Shown here: in pieces, positions 8,919-16,726 of the stretch
Layout of the letters: the number at the start of each line of letters is the position of its first letter
Position numbering within the stretch: the stretch's first letter is position 1
Assembly: GCF_036250675.1 (NCBI RefSeq)
Contig: NZ_CP109592.1
Span: 744,001-808,000, forward strand
DNA length: 64,000 nucleotides
Source of the DNA: Streptomyces sp. NBC_01689
GTDB lineage: Bacteria > Actinomycetota > Actinomycetes > Streptomycetales > Streptomycetaceae
Direction of reading: 5' to 3'
The notes under the pieces: generated by a model
The model's input: only the letters and a program-made list of their open reading frames with translations
Databases searched by the model: none
What the model was told of the DNA's origin: nothing
Program-made: the position numbers and the translations under genes

Positions 8919-9458
8919 CTAGCCGGGGAAGCGGCCGCAGAGCCAGTTGCCCGGCTCCGTCGGGTCGTCGCTGGTCCAGAACTGGTGCCAGAGGGACGCG
9001 AACTCCTCGCGGTCGAGATGGCCGTCGCCGTTCCGGTCGAGCCGTTCGAAGACGCCGGTCATGTCGACGGGCCGTCCGTTCCAGGTCTCGACGAGCCTGC
9101 GGTGCTCCTCCGGGGAGATACGGCCGTCACCATTGGCGTCGACGGCGTCGAACACGGTGTCCGCGGTCGCGGTGACGGCGTCGGACAGGGTGGGCAACCG
9201 GTCGACGAGGGTGAGCAGTTCACCCAGGTCGACGGTGCCGTCCCCGTGGGCGTTCCCGGCCTCCAGGAGCGCGTCCCACCAGCCCATCAGCAACGTCTCG
9301 ACGCGCGCCCGCAGGGGCGTTCCGGGCCCCACCGCCGGGAGTCGGCTCCAGCGGGCGACGAGCGCCGTGAAGTCGTCCTCGCGCAGGTAGCCGTCCCCGT
9401 CCGCGTCGAACGCGGCGAACATCCCCTTGAGCTTGCGCTCCTGAAACGCGCTGGCCAC
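8919..9458 (-). CDS. Four EF-hand calcium-binding protein (calerythrin-like)
   Basis: A 179-residue soluble protein with four EF-hand loops: DADGDGYLREDD (about 18-29), the weaker NAHGDGTVDLGE (about 69), DANGDGRISPEE (about 107) and DRNGDGHLDREE (about 141). The order and size match actinobacterial sarcoplasmic/calerythrin-type calcium buffers or sensors. The second loop starts with Asn and has a His at position 3, so it may bind calcium weakly. The GTG at 9456-9458 is supported by GGGAGG 6 nt upstream. No signal peptide is seen, so it is cytoplasmic. It is a monocistronic gene between two hairpins; what it regulates is not evident from its neighbours. Confidence 0.88.
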   Translation of the reverse strand: MASAFQERKLKGMFAAFDADGDGYLREDDFTALVARWSRLPAVGPGTPLRARVETLLMGWWDALLEAGNAHGDGTVDLGELLTLVDRLPTLSDAVTATADTVFDAVDANGDGRISPEEHRRLVETWNGRPVDMTGVFERLDRNGDGHLDREEFASLWHQFWTSDDPTEPGNWLCGRFPG

Positions 9459-9808
9459 GAGCGGCCTCCCTCGACGCCGAACCGAACCACGGACCGCACG
9501 CACATGGACCGCACGCCCACGGGCCGCGGGCACACACCCGCGGGCGCGCGGACCACGGGCGCACGGACCACCGAACAGCAGATCGCGACCGCCGGACGCG
9601 TGCTTCCCCGTTCGCAGTCGCCACGGACAGCGTAGATCGAAACGCGCCCACGGCCCCAGGAGCACATATGGCCGAAGGGTCACCCCGTCGGACGGGGTGA
9701 CCCTTCGGCCGTCGAGCCCTCCTCGCGTGTCCCGGCTCCGGCCCCGGCCTCGTCCGGGACACCTCCGGTCCGAGGACCGCCGGGCACCTGTCCCGGTCCG
9801 ACGACCGG
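9459..9808. other. Intergenic stretch with strong terminator
   Basis: About 350 bp without a credible gene. It contains the EF-hand promoter region and the 20-bp perfect hairpin at 9670-9710 that follows the arsR-type gene. Confidence 0.5.
9670..9710 (-). terminator. Strong terminator after the SRPBCC-ArsR operon
   Basis: A 20-bp perfect inverted repeat: 9670-9689 pairs with 9691-9710, with one base between arms, so the real loop is a few nucleotides taken from the stem tip. It is 99 nt past the ArsR stop on the minus strand. Confidence 0.8.
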
Positions 9809-10213
9809 TCAGGGCGTGTCCCGGGCGTCGGGTGGCGGGACGGCTCCGCCGCCCGCCCCCTCCCCCGCCGCCCGCTCCGCCGCCTCGGCACGGTGCTTGA
9901 TGTCGGCCAGCCTCCGGTCCCAGTCGGCGGCGAGCGCCGCCATCCAGCGGGCCGTGGTGCTCAGCGCCGCGGGCCGTACCGCGTAGCGCACCTCGCGTCC
10001 GACCCTGCCACCGGTGACCAGTCCCGCGGCGTCCAGGACGGACAGGTGCTTGACCACCGCCTGGCGCGAGACGGGAAGCTCCTCGGCGAGGGTCGTCGCG
10101 GTGGCCTCGCCCCGCGCGGCGAGCAGTTCGAGCAGGTGGCGCCGTGTCGGGTCGGCGAGCGCGACGAAGACGCTGTCGACGTTCCCTGCCGCGCCGGGAC
10201 GTTCCTGGGTCAC
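9809..10213 (-). CDS. ArsR-family winged-helix regulator
   Basis: A 134-residue ArsR-like repressor. The motif FVALADPTRRHLLELLAARGEATATTLAEELPVSR-type helices (about residues 16-50) and the wing-preceding LSVLDAAGLV are typical of the subgroup paired with SRPBCC (AHSA1-like) proteins; it has no metal-binding Cys cluster. The GTG start (10211-10213) overlaps the TGA of the upstream SRPBCC gene, so translation is coupled. The last 30 residues are low-complexity Gly/Pro/Ala. In most genomes the regulator comes first; here the order is SRPBCC then regulator. Two GCAAC-N6-GTTGC sites upstream of the operon are its likely operators. Confidence 0.9.
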   Translation of the reverse strand: MTQERPGAAGNVDSVFVALADPTRRHLLELLAARGEATATTLAEELPVSRQAVVKHLSVLDAAGLVTGGRVGREVRYAVRPAALSTTARWMAALAADWDRRLADIKHRAEAAERAAGEGAGGGAVPPPDARDTP

Positions 10214-10656
10214 GCGGAGGGCTGTTCGGCACGCGTCTTGAGCGCGCCGAGTTCCAGGGGCCAGCCCTCGGTGTGGTCCTTCAGGTTCTGGGCGCGCAGT
10301 TCCTCGGATCCGGCCAGCGTCGCGAATCCGCTCTCCACGACCCGCAGCCGCGTCCGGTCCCCTTCCCGGGTCAACGTGAACTCCACGAGGGTGCTGTTGT
10401 CCTCGCGCAGCTCCTGCCCGGGGAACGCGCTGGTCCAGCGGTACGCCAGATACGTCGGCGGATCGACCTTCTCCACACGTACCGGGAAGTCCCCGTGCTC
10501 GGCGTTCTTCGCGATCAGCGACTCCCCTTCCCTGGCGACGGTGCCGGGAAGGCTCGCCTTGTCGGCCACCCAGAACCCGGGCTGGGCCACCAGTTCCCAG
10601 ACCCGTTCCAGGGATGCCTCGATCAGGGTCTCGCGTTCGATGCGGTCCTCGCTCAT
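10210..10656 (-). CDS. SRPBCC-domain (AHSA1-like) protein
   Basis: A 148-residue START/Bet v1-fold protein (SRPBCC superfamily). The N-terminal IERETLIEASLERVWELV and the C-terminal long helix (about 120-140) are family marks; such proteins enclose a hydrophobic ligand, and many are annotated as activator of Hsp90 ATPase-like. It starts at ATG 10654-10656 with GGAG 8 nt upstream and ends overlapping the GTG of the ArsR gene, so both are made together. The ligand is unknown. The regulator pairing suggests a small-molecule response module. Confidence 0.85.
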   Translation of the reverse strand: MSEDRIERETLIEASLERVWELVAQPGFWVADKASLPGTVAREGESLIAKNAEHGDFPVRVEKVDPPTYLAYRWTSAFPGQELREDNSTLVEFTLTREGDRTRLRVVESGFATLAGSEELRAQNLKDHTEGWPLELGALKTRAEQPSA

Positions 10657-10685
10657 GGGGAATCTCCGTCCGTACTGGTTTCTGA

Positions 10686-10735
10686 TGCAACTCCAGGGTT
10701 GCACATTGATCCGCCACAAGCAACCTGCCGGTTGC
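10686..10735. promoter_or_regulatory. Double operator for the SRPBCC-ArsR operon
   Basis: Two inverted repeats of the form GCAAC-N6-GTTGC: TGCAAC-TCCAGG-GTTGCA at 10686-10703 and GCAACC-TGCC-GGTTGC at 10720-10735. Their centres are 33 bp apart, about three helical turns. They lie immediately upstream of the operon start and are the best candidate ArsR-type binding sites. Confidence 0.7.
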
Positions 10736-10816
10736 ATCCGAGGGCCTGAAGACGCTCGCACCGGAGCCGCGGCGGGCGCCCGGGACGGCCGACTTTCACC
10801 CCTCGTCTGGCCTGGC

Positions 10817-10835
10817 TGGTACCAGGTAGGTACCA
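10817..10835. promoter_or_regulatory. Antitoxin operator
   Basis: TGGTACC and GGTACCA flank the 5-bp AGGTA, giving two GGTACC palindromes within 19 bp. The site ends 8 nt before the antitoxin ATG and overlaps its probable -10 box TACCAT (10831-10836), as expected for autoregulation by an antitoxin or toxin-antitoxin complex. Confidence 0.6.
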
Positions 10836-10843
10836 TGCTGGGC

Positions 10844-11083
10844 ATGCCATCACTGAATGTGACGTTCACGGACGAGGAAATGGAAGGTGTGCGCGCGGCC
10901 GCCTCGGCGGAGGGCAAGAGCCTGAAGCAGTACATGCACGATCTCGGCGTACGGGAGATGCACCGCAAGCGGTTCGTCGCGGGCGCCACCTCGTGGGCGG
11001 ACAAGCTGCACGCCGAGTTCGACGAGGCCTTCCCTGACGAGGTCCCACCCTCGCAGCGTGGCGACGGGGTCGCCGCCGCCTGA
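10844..11083 (+). CDS. Putative antitoxin (RHH-like), partner of Doc-like toxin
   Basis: A 79-residue acidic protein beginning MPSLNVTFTDEEMEGVRAAA, which resembles the short beta-strand plus two helices of ribbon-helix-helix antitoxins, followed by KSLKQYMHDL and an acidic, probably disordered toxin-binding tail. Its TGA overlaps the ATG of the next gene by one base, giving translational coupling typical of toxin-antitoxin pairs. The ATG at 10844 lacks a Shine-Dalgarno site and has TACCAT 7 nt before it, so it may be leaderless; an ATG at 10835 in the same frame is an alternative. A palindromic operator covers the promoter. Confidence 0.75.
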   Translation: MPSLNVTFTDEEMEGVRAAASAEGKSLKQYMHDLGVREMHRKRFVAGATSWADKLHAEFDEAFPDEVPPSQRGDGVAAA

Positions 11084-11466
11084 TGACCGAGATCCTGTAC
11101 ATCGATGTCTCCTGGCTGCTGGACGTCCAGGAAGCCGCCCTGGGAACCGAGGACGTGTCGGTCACCGACTACTCGGCCCTGGTAGCGGCCGTCGCGCGGC
11201 ACAAGACGCGCATGCCGACCCTGCAGACGTCCAACCCCGACACGGCGTGGCGCGCGGCGGCGCTGCTGCACACCGTCGTACGTCTCGAACCGCTGCCCCA
11301 TCGCAACAGCCTCTTCGCCGCCTTCGTCGCCGCGCAGTACATGGACCAGTCCGGCGAGGGGATCGATCCTCCCTACGGCAGCCTGTCCGACCTGATCAGA
11401 AAGGTCCGGGAGACCCGCCTGCCGATCTACGCCGTCGCGGAGGTCCTGCGCTCCTGGCGGATCTGA
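11083..11466 (+). CDS. Doc/Fic-like toxin with degenerate active site
   Basis: A 127-residue protein with the Doc layout: N-terminal LYIDVSWLLDVQEAALG, a middle segment LVAAVARHKTRMPTLQTSNPDTAWRAAALLH and a helix where the Fic motif should be. The canonical HxFx(D/E)GNKR signature is replaced by HRNSLFAAFVAAQYM around residues 73-87, retaining the His and little else. Doc toxins phosphorylate EF-Tu; this one may have altered or lost catalysis. It directly follows and overlaps the antitoxin gene. The toxin assignment rests on gene pairing and overall pattern, so it is moderately secure. Confidence 0.7.
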   Translation: MTEILYIDVSWLLDVQEAALGTEDVSVTDYSALVAAVARHKTRMPTLQTSNPDTAWRAAALLHTVVRLEPLPHRNSLFAAFVAAQYMDQSGEGIDPPYGSLSDLIRKVRETRLPIYAVAEVLRSWRI

Positions 11467-11485
11467 CCACCATGGAGTGCGGCGC

Positions 11486-12202
11486 TCAGTAGAAGTCGCC
11501 CCGGTGGTGCGGGGGGTTGACGGCGTCGCGCCGCTGCCGCAGCAGGCCCGCCGCTCCGTTCGCCGCGATCTCCCGCAGGTGGGCCTGGCTCTGCAGCATC
11601 ATCATCGACCCCAGCGCGTGGCGTACGGTCAGCGGGTTGTCCACACAGGCCTGGTACAGCGCGGCGGCGCTCTGGGGGTCCTGGTACAGGGTCCGGTAGA
11701 CCTCGGCCGCACGGTACTGGCCGTACGGGTGGTTGCGTGCGGCGGCCGCCAGGAAGTGCTCCAGCGCGTGTTCGGCGGGCGTGCGGGCCACGGGCAGCAG
11801 CCGCTCCAGGTACAGGTCCCCCAGGGCCAGCATGGCTTCGGGTTCGCCCAGTTGGGCCGCCGAGCGGTACCAGCGGGCCGCCTCGTCGAACGACTGCGGG
11901 ACGCCCGCCGGGGGGCAGCCCTGGTGGTACAGCGTGGCGAGGTAGTACGCCGCTCGCGGTGAACCGGTGCTCTGCCGCAGCCGCGGCAGCGCGCTGGCGT
12001 AGCGTCCCTGTACGTAGTCGATGTGTCCGAGCAGTTCGATGGCGGCGCTGTGACCGGCCGCCGCCGCGGTCTCCAGGAAGGCGGTGGCCGCGTTCCGGTG
12101 CTCCGCGCTGTCCCAGCAGTGCAGACCGATCCGGTAGTACTCCTCGGCGCTGGTCGGCTCGTGTCCGTCCACGGTGAAGTTGGTCCCCTGCCACTGCACC
12201 AC
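11486..12202 (-). CDS. Sel1/TPR-repeat protein
   Basis: A 238-residue helical repeat protein. Repeats of the Sel1 type are visible, for example AAAAGHSAAIELLGHIDYVQGRY, SPRAAYYLATLYHQG, EPEAMLALGDLYLERL and YGQYRAAEVYRTLYQD, so it is a protein-binding scaffold rather than an enzyme. There is no signal peptide or membrane segment. The GTG at 12200-12202 has GAGAGG 7 nt before it; a second GTG follows immediately. It is convergent with the toxin gene and may be cotranscribed with the phosphatase upstream, 150 nt away. The partner is unknown. Confidence 0.8.
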   Translation of the reverse strand: MVQWQGTNFTVDGHEPTSAEEYYRIGLHCWDSAEHRNAATAFLETAAAAGHSAAIELLGHIDYVQGRYASALPRLRQSTGSPRAAYYLATLYHQGCPPAGVPQSFDEAARWYRSAAQLGEPEAMLALGDLYLERLLPVARTPAEHALEHFLAAAARNHPYGQYRAAEVYRTLYQDPQSAAALYQACVDNPLTVRHALGSMMMLQSQAHLREIAANGAAGLLRQRRDAVNPPHHRGDFY

Positions 12203-12352
12203 GTCGCTGCCTCTCTCGTCCTGACCTGCCTCGGCGGACGCCTCTCGTCATTGTGCCGCAGCCCGGCAAGGTCGCCGGGTCCCTGACGCGGGCGGCCGGT
12301 CCCGGACGGGGGGTTCTCGGCCACCGCCGCGCCAGGGTCGTCGCAGCCCGGG

Positions 12353-13552
12353 TCAGAGTCGGACGACGATCACGACCGTGTCGTCCGTCGCGACGCTCAA
12401 CGTCGTCAGTTCCTCGGCCAGTTCCTCGACGTCGCCCTTGTGGTGACGGGCGAGATGGTCGGCGAGACGGCGCAGGCCCAGGTCGATGTCCTCACGGCGG
12501 CGCTCGATCAGCCCGTCGCTGTACAGGACGAGCGCGGCGCCGTCCGCGTAGGTGGTCGTGGCCTGCGGGCGGGGGCGGTGTTCGGGGTCGGCCCCGAGGG
12601 GCGGATCCGTCGCCCGGTCCAGGAACTCCACCGTGCCGTCCGGGTGGACCAGGGCCGGCGGCGGGTGGCCGGCGCTGCTGTACGTGATCCGGTGGTCGTC
12701 CTCGTCGATGACGGTCTGCACGGCGGTACTGGCGAGGGCGCCGTCGACGGAACGCGCGTACAGGTCGAGCCCGTCGAGTGCGGTGGCGGGCCCGTCGACG
12801 ACGCGCATGGCGGCGCTCAGGGCGCTGCGCAGCTGGCCCATGATTCCCGCCGCCGCCAGGCCGTGCCCGACCACGTCACCCACCGCGACGGCCGCCGCCC
12901 CGCAGGCGAGCTGTGTCACCTCGTACCAGTCCCCGCAGACGTTGAGGGTGTCCTCGGCCGGCCGGTAGCGGACCGCCGCGCGGTGCCGGTCGAGCCGCTC
13001 GGGAGCGGGGAGCATCGCCTCCTGCAGCGCCAGGGCGACCTGGCGTTCGCGCGCGTTGGCCTGCCGCAGCCGGTCGTTGACCTGCTGCAGCTCGCGGGAG
13101 CGCGCGTACAGCTCGAACTGCGTCCGCAGGCGCCGTTCGTCGGACTCCGGACCACAGGCGCGCACGACCTCGGTGATCTCCTCCAGCCGGTGGACGACCA
13201 GCACGATCTTTCCTTCGGCGTCCACCACGGGGGCGTTGATCGGGCTCCAGTAGCGCTCCTCGAACACCCCGGGCCGGGTGCGGTCCTCGACGTCGTGCCG
13301 CATCGGCCCCGCGACGTCCTGGACGCCGGTCTCCAGCACCCGCCCCAGCGACGCCCGGAGGTCGTCGGGCCCCTCCGGGTCCTTCGGGAAGGCGTCGAAC
13401 ACGTGCCGGTCAACGAGTTGGTGACGTGCGCGGCCGACCAGCCGCTGGTAGGACGTGTTGGCGTCCACGATGACAAGATCGGGCGTGAGCACCAGCATCG
13501 CGCTGGGTGACGCGTCGAAGATGCCCTGGTAGTCGATCTCCGGATCCTTCAC
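12353..13552 (-). CDS. PAS-SpoIIE-type PP2C phosphatase
   Basis: A 399-residue Ser/Thr phosphatase of the kind that dephosphorylates anti-sigma-factor antagonists. Residues about 8-115 are a PAS sensor (GIFDASPSAMLVLTPDLVIVDAN and a SPINAPV strand), about 120-170 a coiled linker (LRQANARERQVALALQEAMLP), and about 185-399 the SpoIIE domain with GDWYEV, AVGDVVGHG (metal-binding Asp), SSAGHPPP and LYSDGLIERR. The GTG at 13550-13552 is chosen because it aligns with the start of the paralogue at 49751. It is close to the gene at 13825 on the same strand, so both may act in one partner-switching circuit. The signal sensed is unknown. Confidence 0.9.
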   Translation of the reverse strand: MKDPEIDYQGIFDASPSAMLVLTPDLVIVDANTSYQRLVGRARHQLVDRHVFDAFPKDPEGPDDLRASLGRVLETGVQDVAGPMRHDVEDRTRPGVFEERYWSPINAPVVDAEGKIVLVVHRLEEITEVVRACGPESDERRLRTQFELYARSRELQQVNDRLRQANARERQVALALQEAMLPAPERLDRHRAAVRYRPAEDTLNVCGDWYEVTQLACGAAAVAVGDVVGHGLAAAGIMGQLRSALSAAMRVVDGPATALDGLDLYARSVDGALASTAVQTVIDEDDHRITYSSAGHPPPALVHPDGTVEFLDRATDPPLGADPEHRPRPQATTTYADGAALVLYSDGLIERRREDIDLGLRRLADHLARHHKGDVEELAEELTTLSVATDDTVVIVVRL

Positions 13553-13824
13553 GGCGCACCCCGCGGACAGGGACAGGGGCTCATGTCTTCCGTACCTCTG
13601 TCTCATGCTAGGCGTTCGCCCCTGCGAACCACGAACGGTGCCGGGGCGACCGCGGACGGTCCGGAACGGCCCCGCCGGGCCGCCGCCCCACTCCGGCGGC
13701 CGCCACCGAGTCGCCGCGGACGGACGCCCCCGGACGGCCATGTCCCGGACGAGCCGGACGCTCCGTCCCAGCAGTGGTCGCGTGTCGCCCGGCCCAGATC
13801 CGGCCGGTCACCGGACGCGCCCGC

Positions 13825-16395
13825 TCATTCGCGCTGGGGGACACGTACCCGGGACGCTCGCGACGGCGCCGGGCGCACCGGTCGTTCCGCGGATACGCGC
13901 TCCGGGCGCTCCCCCGGTCGGGGCGGCCCGCCACCCGTCCGCGCGGGCGGAGCGCCCGCGGTCAGGTCCTCCTCGGCCCAGACGACCTTACCGCCCGCCA
14001 CCGAGCGGGTCCCCCACCTGCGGGACAGCTGGGCGACCAGGAACAGGCCGCGGCCGTTCTCGTCCGCGGAGTCCGCGCGCAGCAGCTGCGGTGAGCAGAC
14101 GCTCGCGTCGGTCACTTCGCAGGTCAGGACGTGGTGCTGGATGAGTCGCAGACCGACCGGGCCGGTGGCGTGGCGCACGGCGTTGGTGACCAGTTCGCTG
14201 ACGATCAGCTTCGTGGGGTCCGCCAGGCGTTCCAGGCCCCATTCGGTCAGCTGGCGGGCCGCCAGCTGCCGGGCGTCGCGGACGGAACTCTGGCCGCTCG
14301 GCAGGGTCCAGGAGGCGACCCGGGCGGGGCTCAGCACGCGGGTCCTGACGAGCAGCAGCGTGACGTCGTCCGACGGCGTCTCCCCGCGCAGGGTCTCCGT
14401 AGCCCCGGTGCAGAGGTCCTCCAGGGACCGGCCGGGCTGTGAGAGGGCCGTGCCCAGGCGCCGTATGCCCACGTCGATGTCCCGGTCGCGGCTCTCGACC
14501 AGGCCGTCCGTGTAGAGCGCGAGGAGGCTCCCCTCGGGCAGTTCCAGCTCCACGGACTCGAAGGGGACGCCCAGCCCGGTGCCGAGGGGCGTTCCGGTGG
14601 GCAGGTCGGGGACGGTGACCTCGCCCCGCGGGTCGATGATCACCGGCGGGGGGTGTCCGGCCCGAGCCATGACACACCGGCGGGTCACCGGGTCGTAGAC
14701 GGCGTAGAGACAGGTGGCGCCCACCACGGCGGGTGGCTGGTCCGAGGCGTCGGCGTCCTCCTCGGCCAGTCGCTGGACGGTGTCGTCGAGGTGGGCGAGC
14801 AGTTCGCCCGGCGGCAGCTCCATGTCGGCGAGCGTGTGTACGGCGGTGCGGAGGCGGCCCATGTTCGCGGCGGCGTTGATGCCGTGTCCGACGACGTCGC
14901 CGACGACGAGGGCGACCCGGGCGCCGGACAGCGGGATCACGTCGAACCAGTCGCCCCCGACACCGTTCTCCATGTCCGCGGGCAGGTAGCGGGAAGCCGC
15001 CTCGACCGCCGTGCCTCCCCTCAACCGGTGCGGGAGCAGGGTGCGTTGGAGAGCAAGCGCAGCGGTGTGCTCGCGGGCGTACTGGCGGGCGTTGTCCAGG
15101 GACAGCGCGGCGCGGCCGACGAGTTCCTCGGCGAGCAGCAGATCGACGTCCTGGAACGGCCCCGGGTCCTCGGTCCGGATGAACAGCACCACCCCGAGCA
15201 GGGCGCGCCGTGCGCGGATGGGCACCACCATCAGGGAGTGCATGCCGTTCTCCCGGATCTTCCGTGCCCGCACCGGGTCCTCGTCGATCCAGCTGTGCGG
15301 AGCGTCGCCCAGGAACGGCTCCAGGTGGGAGCGCCCGGTGCGCAGGACGTCCATGAAGGGTGAGGCCTGCTGGACGAGAACCGGTTCACCGCGTACGAAG
15401 GGTGACTCCGGTATCCCCCGGTGGATCGAGGCGAGTCCGGCGCGGCGGAAGACGAGACGCTCACCGGTCGAGCCGAGGCGGACCGGCGGTCCTTCACCGT
15501 AGGGGACCGACTGCTCCAGGTCGACGGCGACGTAGTCGGCCAGCAGGGGTACGGCGAGGTCGGCCAGTTCCTGGCTGGTCTGCATCACGTCGAGGGTGCG
15601 GCCCAGACGGGTGCCCGCCTCGCTGAGAATGGTGAGCCGCTCGCGCGCCCGGCGGCTCTCGGTGACATCGATGCTGATGATGCACACGCCCAGCACCTGG
15701 CCGTCGGCGTCCAGCAGACAGAAGATCGACACCGCGAACGAGTGTTCCCTGCGCGGATCCGCCGGAAGGCGCAGCCGGTACTCGTGGAAGCCGGTGACGC
15801 CGGTCTTGAGGACCTGCCGCATCATCGTCTCGAGCACGTCCGCCTGGGCGCCGGACAGCACCTCGTTGAACCGGCGGCCGAGACGCCGGTCCCGTGGGAC
15901 GCCGTCGTGGCGCTCCATCGTGTCGTCCACCCAGGTGCACCGCAGGTCCGGGTCGCGCACGACGACGCCGATGGGGGTGCGGGCGAGCAGCGACTCCCGC
16001 ACGGACTCGCTCATGGCGCCCCAGGACACCTTGCCGATGTCGGTCAGGGACACGAGCCAGCCGACCGCCCCGTGGTGCCCCCGCAGCATCGAGATCCGGA
16101 GGCTGACGCTGAGCACACGGCCGTCCTTGTGGCACACCGACGTGGTCCCCGACCAGCCGTTCTGGGCACGGCACCGCTCGACGAACGCCGAAATGGTCGG
16201 CGCCTTGCCGGCTGAGGGGAGGACGAGTGCCGCGGACCGGCCCACCACGTCACCGGCGGAGTATCCGACCAGCCCCTCCGCGGCTCGCGTCCATCCCACC
16301 ACCGTTCCCTGGTCGTCGAGCATCGCGATCGCCGAGTCCGACCTCTCGATCGCGCTCGTCCGATCACCTTGGGTCACCATGTCCGTGCTGGTCAT
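13825..16395 (-). CDS. Multi-domain PAS-PAS-GAF-SpoIIE-HATPase regulator
   Basis: An 856-residue partner-switching protein joining phosphatase and kinase activities. In order: PAS (about 18-125), PAS (about 130-245), GAF (about 260-440), SpoIIE PP2C (about 465-670, with GGDWFDVI, LVVGDVVGHG, ARAGHPPP, LYTDGLVESR) and an RsbW-like HATPase (about 685-810, with the N-box ELVTNAVRHA and DENGRGLFLV). The tail is disordered Pro/Arg. Such fusions in Streptomyces control sigma-B-type factors in response to redox or light-type signals. The ATG at 16393-16395 has GAGGA about 9 nt upstream. The ligand of the PAS/GAF sensors is unknown. Confidence 0.92.
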   Translation of the reverse strand: MTSTDMVTQGDRTSAIERSDSAIAMLDDQGTVVGWTRAAEGLVGYSAGDVVGRSAALVLPSAGKAPTISAFVERCRAQNGWSGTTSVCHKDGRVLSVSLRISMLRGHHGAVGWLVSLTDIGKVSWGAMSESVRESLLARTPIGVVVRDPDLRCTWVDDTMERHDGVPRDRRLGRRFNEVLSGAQADVLETMMRQVLKTGVTGFHEYRLRLPADPRREHSFAVSIFCLLDADGQVLGVCIISIDVTESRRARERLTILSEAGTRLGRTLDVMQTSQELADLAVPLLADYVAVDLEQSVPYGEGPPVRLGSTGERLVFRRAGLASIHRGIPESPFVRGEPVLVQQASPFMDVLRTGRSHLEPFLGDAPHSWIDEDPVRARKIRENGMHSLMVVPIRARRALLGVVLFIRTEDPGPFQDVDLLLAEELVGRAALSLDNARQYAREHTAALALQRTLLPHRLRGGTAVEAASRYLPADMENGVGGDWFDVIPLSGARVALVVGDVVGHGINAAANMGRLRTAVHTLADMELPPGELLAHLDDTVQRLAEEDADASDQPPAVVGATCLYAVYDPVTRRCVMARAGHPPPVIIDPRGEVTVPDLPTGTPLGTGLGVPFESVELELPEGSLLALYTDGLVESRDRDIDVGIRRLGTALSQPGRSLEDLCTGATETLRGETPSDDVTLLLVRTRVLSPARVASWTLPSGQSSVRDARQLAARQLTEWGLERLADPTKLIVSELVTNAVRHATGPVGLRLIQHHVLTCEVTDASVCSPQLLRADSADENGRGLFLVAQLSRRWGTRSVAGGKVVWAEEDLTAGAPPARTGGGPPRPGERPERVSAERPVRPAPSRASRVRVPQRE

Positions 16396-16701
16396 CGCCG
16401 AAATCCTCAGGTAGCCGGGGAAGGCGGAACGGAGACGGGAGGCCGGTGGGCCGGCGCCGCCGCGGCCACCCGAAGGGGCCGGCCGGAGCGATGTCCGCTC
16501 CGGCTCCGCGCTCGGTTCCAGATGCGCTCGGGCCGGCGAACCGGCTCGATTTGCACCTTTCAGGCAATTGACCAGAAGAAAGACCGATATGTGACAAGCG
16601 GGGAGTGATGCCGCGCGATGACGTGGTGCCGGACCATCACGTGGTGCCAGGCCGTGACGTGGTCGCGCGGCACCGCGCGAAGCCCCTGCTCCCCTACTGC
16701 T
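16396..16701. other. Short intergenic region with repeats
   Basis: About 306 bp without a gene. It holds an A/T-richer promoter-like patch near 16545-16600 for the phosphatase on the minus strand, three 18-bp tandem repeats (16621-16674) and the cytosine-tract run that straddles the end of the next gene. Confidence 0.5.
16621..16674. repeat. Three tandem 18-bp repeats
   Basis: ACGTGGTGCC begins at 16621 and 16639 and the variant ACGTGGTCGC at 16657, an exact 18-bp period. The repeats lie between the citryl-CoA-lyase-like gene and the SpoIIE gene, outside any reading frame I accept. Confidence 0.55.
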
Positions 16702-16726
16702 TCACTCCCCTACCCCCCTACTCCCC
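16683..16726 (-). other. Potential G-quadruplex at 3' end of catabolic operon
   Basis: On the minus (coding) strand there are five G tracts of four to six bases (complements of 16683-16686, 16691-16694, 16707-16710, 16713-16718, 16723-16726) with loops of 4, 2, 12 and 4 nt. They span the stop codon of the lyase-like gene and could fold as RNA at the operon end. No ordinary terminator hairpin was seen there. Confidence 0.5.

Noticed and set aside
8535..9635. 366-codon plus-strand frame over the EF-hand gene
   Set aside because: Antisense shadow; the minus strand encodes four clear EF-hand loops.
12203..13824. ATG at 13604-13606 as start of the first SpoIIE phosphatase
   Set aside because: It would add 18 residues with no counterpart in the paralogue at 49751, and has no ribosome site; GTG 13552 aligns with the paralogue start.
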